DNA from: Bacteroidota bacterium
GTDB taxonomy: Bacteria > Bacteroidota > Bacteroidia > AKYH767-A > 2013-40CM-41-45
Direction: 5' to 3'
Assembly: GCA_016720935.1 (NCBI GenBank)
Contig: JADKJP010000004.1
Location: 596,442-660,441, forward strand
Length of the DNA: 64,000 bases
Shown here: piece by piece, positions 7,478-15,998 of the stretch
Layout of the letters: each line of letters opens with the position of its first letter
How positions within the stretch are numbered: the stretch's first letter is position 1
Position numbers and translations under genes: made by a program
The notes under the pieces: model-generated
What the model was told of the DNA's origin: nothing
The model's input: only the letters and a program-made list of their open reading frames with translations
Databases searched by the model: none

Positions 7478-9976
7478 ATGCATATCCAGGAAAAGACAGG
7501 CTTGAGTCCGGAGGAAGTATTGAAATCCCGCGAACAATTCGGGAAGAATACGCTTTATTCCAAAAAGAAGAATCCGCTTGGGATTTTTTATGATGTATTC
7601 AAGGAGCCGATGATGCTTCTGTTGATCGTCGCGGCTTTCATATATTTTTTCACCGGAGAGAACGAAGAAGGATTTTTAATGCTTGCGTCCATTGGTATTG
7701 TAGCGGGTATTTCCATTTACCAGGAAATACGCAGTGAAAACGCTACGAATGCTCTCAAGCAAATGACACAACCATTGATCATTGTGATCCGTGACGGAGA
7801 AAAGATCTCTATTCCTTCGGAAGAACTGGTCGTCAATGATCTGATGATTGTTTCAGAAGGAGAACATATTTCCGCTGATGCTACGATTATCAGCTCGAAT
7901 GATTGTTCCGTCAACGAAGCGATGCTCACCGGTGAATCATTGCCTGTTGTGAAGAATGAAGAGGACGCTTTACTCTACGCAGGAACCATTGTCGTAAGCG
8001 GACTCGCGCATGCGAAAGTAACTGCTGTTGGTTCGTCTACTCGTCTTGGCAAGCTCGGACAATCCATGGAGGAAATTGAAAAAGAAAAAACTCCATTGCA
8101 AAAACAGATCTCGTTGTTTGTACGGCGCATGGCAGTGATTGGAGGAATCGCCTTTCTGCTCGTATGGGCATACAACTATATTGATTCCGGAGATCTTGTA
8201 CACGGATTACTGCACGGACTCACACTGGCTATGGCCGCATTGCCCGAGGAAATCCCTGTCGCGCTTTCAACCTTCATGGCATTGGGCGCATACAGAATGA
8301 TTCGGAACAAAGTACTCACCAAACATCCGCAAACGGTAGAATCACTGGGATCCGCCACAGTCATTTGTGTAGACAAAACCGGAACACTCACTGAAAACAA
8401 AATGGCATTGGTAGAAATCTATCAGCCATTGAAAGATAGCTTTTATTCACTGGAAACAAAATCACCGGATGAAGAATCACACCTCGTTATAGAATACGCG
8501 CTCTTTGCGTCGGAACCGGTCCCTTTCGATCCGATGGAGAAAGCGATCCACGAAGCATTTGCCGCTCAGCAACCCGCCATCAAACCCGCGGAATTTCAGA
8601 TGGTGCATGAATATCCTTTGTCGGGCATTCACCCGATGATGACACATGTGTACAAAAACAACAGTGGTCGAAATGTCATCGCCTGCAAAGGTGCTCCGGA
8701 AGGCATCATTAAAAAGTCAACACTATCCGCGGCTGATCAGACCAAAGTACTTTCAAAAGTAGAAGTCATGGCTTCCCATGGTTACAGGGTCCTGGCCGTC
8801 GCGAAAGCGACAGATGAAAACAGGGAATGGCCGGCGGATCAGGAGCAATTTACCTGGGTATTTCTCGGACTGATCGCCTTTAGTGACCCACCAAAGAAAA
8901 ACAGCAGACAGGTAATCAAGAATTTTCACGACGCCGGAATAGAAGTAAAAATGATCACCGGTGATTTTCCTGCAACAGCAAAAAGTATTTCCGAGCAAGT
9001 TGGATTTCACAATTCCGATCAGGTCATTACAGGTTCTGAAATCATGAGTATGTCGGACGAAGAGCTTGACACGACTGTAAAAAAAGTAAACATTTTCTCC
9101 CGCATGCTTCCCGACGCGAAATTGAGAGTCATCCTTGCTCTGAAAAAAGCAGGCGAAGTTGTCGCGATGACGGGTGACGGTGTGAATGACGGTCCGGCTT
9201 TGAAAGCCGCGCACATCGGTGTTGCCATGGGAAAGAAAGGAAGTGAAATTGCGCGGCAGGCCGCTTCGCTCATCCTTATTGATGATGACCTCGGCAATAT
9301 GGTCACTGCGATTTCATTGGGAAGAAAAATCTATGCAAATCTTAAAAAGGCGATTCAGTATATTATCTCAATACACATTCCATTAATTTCCGTTGTGACA
9401 CTTCCATTGATCCTGGGATGGAAATACGCGAACATCTTCTCTCCTATTCATGTAATTTTTCTCGAACTGGTGATGGGCCCAACCTGCAGCATCGCATTCG
9501 AAAACGAACCGATGGAAAAAGACGCGATGAAACAAAAGCCAAGAAAGATGAGCACAACATTTTTCACCTGGAAAGAATTATACCTGAGTATTATCCAGGG
9601 TCTCGTGATAACTCTTGGCTTAATGACAATCATGTATTTTTCGATTGACAAAGGATATACCGAACCAATGACACGAACGCTGGTTTTCAGCGCGCTCATT
9701 TTCTCAAATATATTCCTGACTCTTACCGGCAGATCCAAAACGGATTCATTGTTAACCGGATTGAAAACAAAAAACAATTTGATTCCGCTTATGATTGGCC
9801 TTACTCTTGTAATTCTGGCGCTCTCATTGTATTTGGCTCCTGTCAGAAATTTATTCCAGTTTGTTCCTGTAGAAACGTCTGATCTTGGCTGGTGTGTTGC
9901 AGTTGCATTTGTTTCGATTATTTGGGTGGAAGTGGTGAAAAGGGTGAGGAACAAGGGTTCTTTGGGGCAACATTAA
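7478..9976 (+). CDS. Cation-transporting P-type ATPase
   Basis: About 832 residues from Met 7478 (MHIQEKTGLSPEEV), which begins the cation-ATPase N-terminal domain; the frame opens earlier at 7427 but those 17 codons look non-coding. The actuator motif is TGES (around residue 151), the phosphorylation site DKTGTLT (Asp about 299) and the hinge motif TGDGVNDGPALKAAHIGVAMG. Transmembrane helices flank these, including a PEEIPVALS M4-like segment. The layout is type II, Ca2+-ATPase-like, but PEEIP rather than PEGLP makes the ion uncertain. The product sits in the inner membrane. A TACTTTTG box (7462-7469) resembles a Bacteroidota -7 element but is only 8 bp from this start, so its role is doubtful. 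Confidence 0.92.
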   Translation: MHIQEKTGLSPEEVLKSREQFGKNTLYSKKKNPLGIFYDVFKEPMMLLLIVAAFIYFFTGENEEGFLMLASIGIVAGISIYQEIRSENATNALKQMTQPLIIVIRDGEKISIPSEELVVNDLMIVSEGEHISADATIISSNDCSVNEAMLTGESLPVVKNEEDALLYAGTIVVSGLAHAKVTAVGSSTRLGKLGQSMEEIEKEKTPLQKQISLFVRRMAVIGGIAFLLVWAYNYIDSGDLVHGLLHGLTLAMAALPEEIPVALSTFMALGAYRMIRNKVLTKHPQTVESLGSATVICVDKTGTLTENKMALVEIYQPLKDSFYSLETKSPDEESHLVIEYALFASEPVPFDPMEKAIHEAFAAQQPAIKPAEFQMVHEYPLSGIHPMMTHVYKNNSGRNVIACKGAPEGIIKKSTLSAADQTKVLSKVEVMASHGYRVLAVAKATDENREWPADQEQFTWVFLGLIAFSDPPKKNSRQVIKNFHDAGIEVKMITGDFPATAKSISEQVGFHNSDQVITGSEIMSMSDEELDTTVKKVNIFSRMLPDAKLRVILALKKAGEVVAMTGDGVNDGPALKAAHIGVAMGKKGSEIARQAASLILIDDDLGNMVTAISLGRKIYANLKKAIQYIISIHIPLISVVTLPLILGWKYANIFSPIHVIFLELVMGPTCSIAFENEPMEKDAMKQKPRKMSTTFFTWKELYLSIIQGLVITLGLMTIMYFSIDKGYTEPMTRTLVFSALIFSNIFLTLTGRSKTDSLLTGLKTKNNLIPLMIGLTLVILALSLYLAPVRNLFQFVPVETSDLGWCVAVAFVSIIWVEVVKRVRNKGSLGQH

Positions 9977-10037
9977 TAGTCACTTGGTTTTTTTCGTCCC
10001 ATCGGGACAAAGGGCGCAGAGTCTCACGCTGGGCCAA

Positions 10038-10655
10038 GTCTTTAACGAAGGCCTGCGAGCTTGGCCCTTGAGTTGGCGATAGTCTGGACAATTTTATTAT
10101 ACAAGAAACCTATTTTGTCTCAATTGACCTAAAAGATCTCTTCGAGATGACGATCGCATGATATAAGAGTATGTCGTCCAGTTCCCGCCAAACATATTTG
10201 GTAAAATGAAACAACGTCCTTTCGGCGGGAACCGGACGACATTCACACGAACTAGCTACTGTCATCTCGAAGAGAACTTTTAGGTAATTTGGTAATATTC
10301 TTTCTCCTAGACAGAGTCTTTAACGAAGGCTTGTTTGCTCGCGGACTTGGCCCTTGAGTTGGAGAGACACAGGACAACCCTATTATTCAAGAAACCAATT
10401 TTATCTCAATTGACCTAAAAGATCTCTTCGAGATGACGATCGCATGGTATATGATTGTGTCGTCCAGTTCCCGCCAAACATATTTGGTAAAATGAAACAA
10501 CGTCCTTTCGGCGGGAACCGGACGACATTCACACGAACTAGCTACTGTCATCTCGAAGAGAACTTTTAGGTAATTTGGTAATGTTCTTTCTCCAAGACAG
10601 AGTCTTTGACGAAGGCATGTGTTCTCGCGGGCTTGGCCCTTGAGTTGGCGATTAG
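10038..10655 (+). repeat. Tandem palindromic repeats, units A and B plus partial third (about 280 bp each)
   Basis: Two complete units start at GTCTTTAACGAAGGC (10038 and 10316), and a third begins at 10602 but ends after about 50 bp. The spacings are 278 and 286 bp. Each unit carries nested inverted repeats. The outer arms are CCTAAAAGATCTCTTCGAG against CTCGAAGAGAACTTTTAGG (10128-10284 in unit A). The inner arms are GTCGTCCAGTTCCCGCC against GGCGGGAACCGGACGAC. The units are largely identical. Together with units C and D they bracket the gene at 10833-11846. No transposase is present. Confidence 0.9.
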
Positions 10656-10832
10656 CTGTTAACTTCAAATAATCAAGTATCATTTTCGATATTTCTTTGG
10701 AAAAAGATTTAATAAATTCTATCTTTCTAGGGCTTCTATAATTTTTAAAGACATATTTCAATTAAGCAAAGGTTTTCGCTAAAGACCTTGCATATATGAG
10801 AAAGAAGAAAAAACTATTAAATTTTTTGATCT

Positions 10833-11846
10833 ATGAAGAAGATTTTTTTGATCTTAATTCTATACTTACTCTCAAATATTTCCTATTCAAAAATTCCGGA
10901 TTCCTATATAGATAATACCGAGTCAGTTAATTACGACAAAGACACCAACTGTATTTATAAAAATTTCGTTAAGAAAGGTAACAATTGTTTTAAAGATGGA
11001 TTGTATACAAAAGCAATTGAATACTATGAATCTGCAGATGCGGAGCTTAATGATGGAAAATTAAAACAATACACGTTATATAATTTAGGGATTTCATATT
11101 TCGCTATAGGCAAATATAAAGAATCACAAACTACTTTAGAGCGATGCAAATCACTCAACTTTTCTAAGCTATTAAATTATGAGGCAGAAATTATGCTAGT
11201 GAAATTTGGTTTTGATACTCTTTATAACCAATGGATTGTGATCAGTAAAAAGAACATAAACTTTCACTTTCAAGACACAATAGGTTTTGATGTAAATGAA
11301 TGGATCAGAAACAGAGAATTTGCTTTTGATACAATTAACTCCTTCTTTCACGCTAAATTACCTAAAAAGATTGATTATTTTATTTGGACAGATACAAAAG
11401 CTGCTGAAAGTATTTTAGAACTGGAAGGTTCATTTACACTTCCAACTTTCTCATTAACTCACGGCAGACTGAATGACGAATGGGGTCATGAATTGACTCA
11501 TTCAATATATTACTACACAGGAAAAATAAAATGTGTCAACCAACTCATTGTTGAGGGCGTTGCAGTCTACTTCCAACTATCTACTCGTGATTATTTTTCT
11601 GATTTTAAAAAACTCACAGGAAATGATTATTCTATTGCAGACATTTGGAAATCACCTCAAAATTATAATTGGAGAATTACTTATCCATTGGGTGCAAATA
11701 TTGTAAAGATGTTGATAAACTGGAAAGGTCGAAATAAATTTATGAGTCTCTTAAAAAATCAAACTTACGAGAACGCTGTTAAGATTTATGGAAATAAACT
11801 TGTTGAAAAAATAAATCAATTAAAATCAGAGATGGACAATTTGTAA
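10833..11846 (+). CDS. Zincin-like (peptidase MA-type) protein with TPR segment
   Basis: 337 residues with a signal peptide (about 1-20, LILILYLLSNISYS). TPR-like helices at about 45-115 (GLYTKAIEYYESAD, AIGKYKESQTTL) are followed by a C-terminal domain with HELTH at 219-223 and a Glu at 241 in VEGVAVYF. HExxH followed 18 residues later by Glu matches the gluzincin/peptidase MA pattern, so a zinc protease in the periplasm or outside the cell is likely; the substrate is unknown. Codon use is clearly more AT-rich than in the neighbours, and the gene stands alone between repeat pairs. Both points suggest acquisition as a cassette. Confidence 0.8.
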   Translation: MKKIFLILILYLLSNISYSKIPDSYIDNTESVNYDKDTNCIYKNFVKKGNNCFKDGLYTKAIEYYESADAELNDGKLKQYTLYNLGISYFAIGKYKESQTTLERCKSLNFSKLLNYEAEIMLVKFGFDTLYNQWIVISKKNINFHFQDTIGFDVNEWIRNREFAFDTINSFFHAKLPKKIDYFIWTDTKAAESILELEGSFTLPTFSLTHGRLNDEWGHELTHSIYYYTGKIKCVNQLIVEGVAVYFQLSTRDYFSDFKKLTGNDYSIADIWKSPQNYNWRITYPLGANIVKMLINWKGRNKFMSLLKNQTYENAVKIYGNKLVEKINQLKSEMDNL

Positions 11847-11898
11847 TTTTGAACAGCCTTAAAATACAACCCTCTTCATTCTAACCCAGGCGAAGCAC

Positions 11899-12403
11899 GG
11901 ACAATCTTATTATACAAGAAACCTATTTTGTCTCAATTGACCTAAAAGATCTCTTCGAGATGACGATCGCTTGGTATAAGAGTATGTCGTCCAGTCCCCG
12001 CCAAACATATTTGGTAAAATGAAACAACGTTCCTTCGGCGGGAAATGGACGACATTTACACGAACTAGCTACTGTCATCTCGAAGAGAACTTTTAGGTCA
12101 TTTGGTAATATTCTTTCTCCTAGACAGAGTCTTTAACGAAGGCTTGTTTGCTCGCGGACTTGGCCCTTGAGTTGGAGAGACACAGGACAACCCTATTATA
12201 CAAGAAACCAATTTTGTCTCAATTGACCTAAAAGATCTCTTCGAGATGACGATCGCAAAATATAAGTTTATGTCGTCCAGTTCCCGCCAAACATATTTGG
12301 TAAAATGAAACAACGTCCTTTAGGCGGGAACTGGACGACATTCACACCAACTTGCTACTATCATCTCGATGAGAACTTTTAGGTAATTTGGTAATACTCT
12401 TTC
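11899..12403 (+). repeat. Tandem palindromic repeats, units C (partial) and D
   Basis: These are the same approximately 280-bp units as at 10038-10655, in the same orientation, placed downstream of the zincin gene. Unit C lacks its first 45 bp or so and joins unrelated sequence at GGACAATCTTATTATAC. Unit D starts at 12129 with GTCTTTAACGAAGGC and ends near 12403. The outer and inner inverted repeats are kept in both units. A few base changes in the stems are seen, some compensated and some not (inner arm CCAGTCCCCGCC in unit C; outer arm CTCGATGAG in unit D). Confidence 0.88.
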
Positions 12404-12695
12404 TGGTATCCAGGAAATCCTCCCTTTTGCATAAACAAAAAAAGTATTTGACAGCAAAGAGCAGAGTACAGTAAGATAGAACTGGAATGGATGAAACTAC
12501 TATTCAAATAAACCTTTGCGCCTTTTGCGTCTTTGCGAGAAATTTTATAATCCACTGAAGAGAACTACTATTTAATAGATTTAGTCATTTCCATCACCAT
12601 CACTATAACCAGCTTATAAATTCATTTCAAACAAAGCTTTGAATAGATTCCTTTTTTTACATTTGAAACGGAATAAAATTTCCCGGGAATCTGTT
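12404..12695. other. Intergenic region with GCGC-type repeat
   Basis: Between repeat unit D and the acyltransferase start no reading frame looks coding. The stretch 12512-12544 (CCTTTGCGCCTTTTGCGTC) is an inverted copy of the dispersed GCGCAAAGG repeat seen at 2449-2500. Nothing else is recognised. Confidence 0.5.
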
Positions 12696-13727
12696 ATGGC
12701 TGAAAAGGATTTACGGATCAACAATTTTGATTTACTGAGAATCCTTGCCGCGATACAAGTGGTGATCAGCCATGGATTTCATCATCTTCATCTGGATAAA
12801 ACGGGAACTTTGTTTTTGTTTATCGAAAAATTTCCCGGCGTCCCGATATTCTTTACCATCAGCGGATTTCTGATCTCCGCATCCTTCGAAAAAAATCCGG
12901 ATCTCCGAATCTATTTTACAAACCGTGCTTTGCGCATTTTCCCCGGACTTTGGGTTTGTGTCTTATTCTCCATACTCACTGCATCCATCGTTGGTGGAGT
13001 CAACTTCCTCAATCCTGTCACCCTTCCATGGCTGCTCGGACAGTTTAGCATAGTTCAGTTCTTTAATCCTGATTTTCTCAGAGGCTATGGAACGGGAGTG
13101 CTAAACGGAAGTTTGTGGACCATTACCGTGGAACTGCAATTTTATCTGCTGCTCCCGATCATGTATTTACTCATCCGGAGAAATCCAAAAGGAAACAATA
13201 TAATTCTGTTGTTGATGATTTTGTTTTTCATCCTCGCTATTGTCCACTCTTTGCTCCCATTTACAGAAAGACAAAACAAATTTCTTGCTGTAACATTCCT
13301 GCCACATTTCTATATGTTCCTTGCAGGTATGCTGCTACAAAGATGGAAAGCATACAAGTCAACCTACATTTACGGGAAAGCGGGAATCTGGCTGCTGATT
13401 TTTATTTTGTACTCTTACCTCCTGCCGGATTTTGTTTCAAAACCTTTTTTTGGAAAACTAATCCTCGCGATACTAACGATCTCTCTGGCTTACACAATCC
13501 CGTGGCTGTCAAAGAAAATTCTTCATGGAAATGATTTGTCCTACGGAACGTATATATATCATATGCCGGTCATCAATATGTTTGTTGAAAAAGGATATAC
13601 AGGAAATTCTGCTGTGTTTCTGTATGCACTCATCATCACACTGATCCTGGCAGGGATCTCCTGGCGATTTGTGGAGGAGAAATTTATACGGATGAAGAGG
13701 AAAAGCCTTAGGATTGCTGATTTTTGA
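12696..13727 (+). CDS. Acyltransferase 3 family (OafA/YrhL-like) membrane protein
   Basis: About 343 residues from Met 12696 (MAEKDLRINNFD), preferred over the upstream Met at 12639 because the family N-terminus is normally close to the RxLA motif (LLRILAAIQVVISHG). There are roughly ten hydrophobic segments. The conserved active-site His (VVISHG), the FFTISGFLISASF segment and the closing YGTYIYHMPV motif all fit acyltransferase 3. Such inner-membrane enzymes transfer acyl, often acetyl, groups to surface glycans or lipids. It is a single gene, and the acceptor cannot be told from the sequence. Confidence 0.92.
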   Translation: MAEKDLRINNFDLLRILAAIQVVISHGFHHLHLDKTGTLFLFIEKFPGVPIFFTISGFLISASFEKNPDLRIYFTNRALRIFPGLWVCVLFSILTASIVGGVNFLNPVTLPWLLGQFSIVQFFNPDFLRGYGTGVLNGSLWTITVELQFYLLLPIMYLLIRRNPKGNNIILLLMILFFILAIVHSLLPFTERQNKFLAVTFLPHFYMFLAGMLLQRWKAYKSTYIYGKAGIWLLIFILYSYLLPDFVSKPFFGKLILAILTISLAYTIPWLSKKILHGNDLSYGTYIYHMPVINMFVEKGYTGNSAVFLYALIITLILAGISWRFVEEKFIRMKRKSLRIADF

Positions 13728-13728
13728 T

Positions 13729-13826
13729 TGAGGATTGAGGATTAAGGATTGCTGATTTTTGATTGAGGATTGAAGATTGACTGGTCGAATGCTTAGCTGG
13801 TATAAGGTATAAGGTATAAAGTATCA
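13729..13826. repeat. Heptamer tandem repeats (GGATTGA and GGTATAA families)
   Basis: Two different 7-bp families lie side by side: units like TTGAGGA, TTAAGGA and TTGCTGA from 13729 to about 13780, then GGTATAA-type units at 13798-13826. They fill most of the gap between the acyltransferase stop and the next T9SS gene. Confidence 0.75.
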
Positions 13827-13881
13827 GGTGGTGCATTGGGGAATAAAAATCATTAATTTCATAGCTAAATTAAAATACAGG

Positions 13882-15909
13882 ATGAGAATTATTAAAACAC
13901 GGTTTTGGGTAGCAATGATTTTAGGGTTGTGCGCTTTTGCGTGTGGTGATGTGATGGCACAGCAAACCAATTTTTCGAAACGCGCTTCATTACTTTCCGG
14001 TTTGGATTTGAATTCAAAACTTAGAAACTCATTTTTGGAGACTAAATCTGAAAATGAAATGCAATCAGAACCAGCTCTCGATGTACAGGAGTCTGTTGGA
14101 ATGAAAAAAGTTTTGGACAGTGATCACACAAAAAGTAATCTGCAGCAAATTCATCACCTGAACGGATTGAGCCGGATGATGAATGACACATTGATTGTTG
14201 GGTACTTACCAGGGGATACTGTGCGTGTTTCAGGTGTGTGGGCTAATAACGGTCCGATTATCGTTTTACAGGATGGAGTTTTGATTTTTGATCATGCAAA
14301 TGCTACAATTTTGGGAGATCTGTATGTGATCGGTCATGGACAAGTTTGGGCCGACTCTTCAATATTGTTTTTTCCACAGCAATATTTTTATCAACGCAGC
14401 ATTCTCGTGGTGGACACAGCTGTATTGAACATTCAAAATTCTACTTTGGATTTTGGCGGAATGTCGCACAACCTGGTAGCATATGGAAATGCGGAAATTA
14501 CTTTCAACAACATCCATCATGCCGATTGGACGACAGCGGGAATTTATGACCACGTGAATTTCTTTTGCGACGGAAATAATCTCGGTGGAGAATACATTTG
14601 CACCGGAAATTCCAACATCAATTTCAGAAACACAAATACATTATTGGTCTGGCATCATTTGCCGGATACAGCAGTTATTCAACATCAGTTTCCTTCCGGA
14701 ACAAATGTTGCCACTTATATTTTCAATAATCAGGTGAGCGGAATTCAGGGTGTTGGCTATTCCGTTCAGCTCGACACCTGTACGGATGTAATGTGGGCCA
14801 TCATGCCGGAGAATGGCTCGGATGTAAGTATTTCGAATTCGACCATCCGTGCAATTGGATTATGGTTCAATCGTGGGGATTCAGTAAGCATCTCCGGACT
14901 GGTGAACAATTCGAACTACAGCAATTTCACTGCTCCGCTTGCAGACAGAAACCTGCAGCTTCAGAATTCACAATTACAAACATGGAGTGTTTATCTTTTT
15001 GATTCTTCTGAAGCGAGCATCAGTGGTTGCATACTGGGTGAAGTCGGCGCGATGGGAAGATCTCAAATTACATCGAACGGATTTTATTGTGATGGTTCCG
15101 GAGGTTATTTCTGGGCGAGCGAAAACGGAGTTGTCTTCGCATCAAATGTTTCTGTGGGCACGAGCGTCCGTAGCGAGAAAAACGGAATCATGGTTTTTGG
15201 CTACGGCTCAGTCAACAGTGGCGGCGCGGTTTCCATCGGGCAATCATTGCTGGTCGTTGTGCAAAGCAGTTTGCCCGCGGATCCTGTTGCCAATGACGGA
15301 TCAACAACCTGGTATATGCAGGTGGATGCTCCCACAGCGACCTATGCGGATAGTGTTGTACATATTCCCGGCTCTGTCTGGATTGATCAGGGTCCGCAAG
15401 GTTCTTTTATGAATTTTACGAAGTATGGAGTTTACTATCAGATCCCAAATGCACCATTCTGGACACCGATTGATACCGGTATTTACAATGAAGTGAGACA
15501 TGCAACGCTTGCAAATTGGAACACACATGGTCTTGCTGCCGGTTCCTATTACATTCGCCTCTTGTCCTTCAATGATCTTGGAGATAGCATTGAAGCTATC
15601 CGTCAGGTTACTTTATTGCCATTGATCCTCGGTATTGATGAATCAATTACAGATGAAACAATCTCCATCTTCCCGAATCCTTCGCGCGGACAATTTCAAA
15701 TTAATTTGAATCTGGAAAAACCGGAGACGTTTTCATTCCGACTAAGCGATTTGTCGGGACGGTTAACAGGAGAAGATTTACAAATGGAGTTGCATCCGGG
15801 ACTGCAAAACATTTCAATAAATACATCGGATTTATCTCCTGGATTTTATTTTTTGCAGATAAGAACACAAAAGCAAACAATCGTAAAACGTGTTCAAATT
15901 CTAAATTAG
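13882..15909 (+). CDS. T9SS-secreted beta-helix-like protein
   Basis: About 675 residues from Met 13882 (MRIIKTRFWV), which gives a clean signal peptide ending near VMAQQ; the frame extends to 13828 but without a signal. The middle (about 110-500) is rich in short beta-strand repeats with Asn and Gly turns, resembling a right-handed parallel beta-helix, with no recognisable catalytic motif. A T9SS type A tail begins at ISIFPNPSRGQF. Expected location: exported across the outer membrane and anchored or released. The function is unknown; an adhesin or carbohydrate-contacting role is only a guess. Confidence 0.85.
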   Translation: MRIIKTRFWVAMILGLCAFACGDVMAQQTNFSKRASLLSGLDLNSKLRNSFLETKSENEMQSEPALDVQESVGMKKVLDSDHTKSNLQQIHHLNGLSRMMNDTLIVGYLPGDTVRVSGVWANNGPIIVLQDGVLIFDHANATILGDLYVIGHGQVWADSSILFFPQQYFYQRSILVVDTAVLNIQNSTLDFGGMSHNLVAYGNAEITFNNIHHADWTTAGIYDHVNFFCDGNNLGGEYICTGNSNINFRNTNTLLVWHHLPDTAVIQHQFPSGTNVATYIFNNQVSGIQGVGYSVQLDTCTDVMWAIMPENGSDVSISNSTIRAIGLWFNRGDSVSISGLVNNSNYSNFTAPLADRNLQLQNSQLQTWSVYLFDSSEASISGCILGEVGAMGRSQITSNGFYCDGSGGYFWASENGVVFASNVSVGTSVRSEKNGIMVFGYGSVNSGGAVSIGQSLLVVVQSSLPADPVANDGSTTWYMQVDAPTATYADSVVHIPGSVWIDQGPQGSFMNFTKYGVYYQIPNAPFWTPIDTGIYNEVRHATLANWNTHGLAAGSYYIRLLSFNDLGDSIEAIRQVTLLPLILGIDESITDETISIFPNPSRGQFQINLNLEKPETFSFRLSDLSGRLTGEDLQMELHPGLQNISINTSDLSPGFYFLQIRTQKQTIVKRVQILN

Positions 15910-15946
15910 TTTTTTTTGTAAAAAAATCATGGTCATTACCAAAAAC

Positions 15947-15981
15947 AAAAACCCCGGATCTGAAATAAGATCCGGGGTTTT
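15947..15981. terminator. Bidirectional rho-independent terminator
   Basis: The stem AAAACCCCGGATC / GATCCGGGGTTTT has a short AT-rich loop and is flanked by A and T runs on both sides. It sits between two convergent T9SS genes (stops at 15909 and 15999), so it can serve both strands. Confidence 0.92.
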
Positions 15982-15998
15982 GTATACAAAAGATATTT

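Noticed and set aside
10387..10761. Minus-strand reading frame of 124 codons
   Set aside because: It lies mostly inside the palindromic repeat and reappears in unit D (12098-12313) only as a copy of the repeat; no start signal or family.
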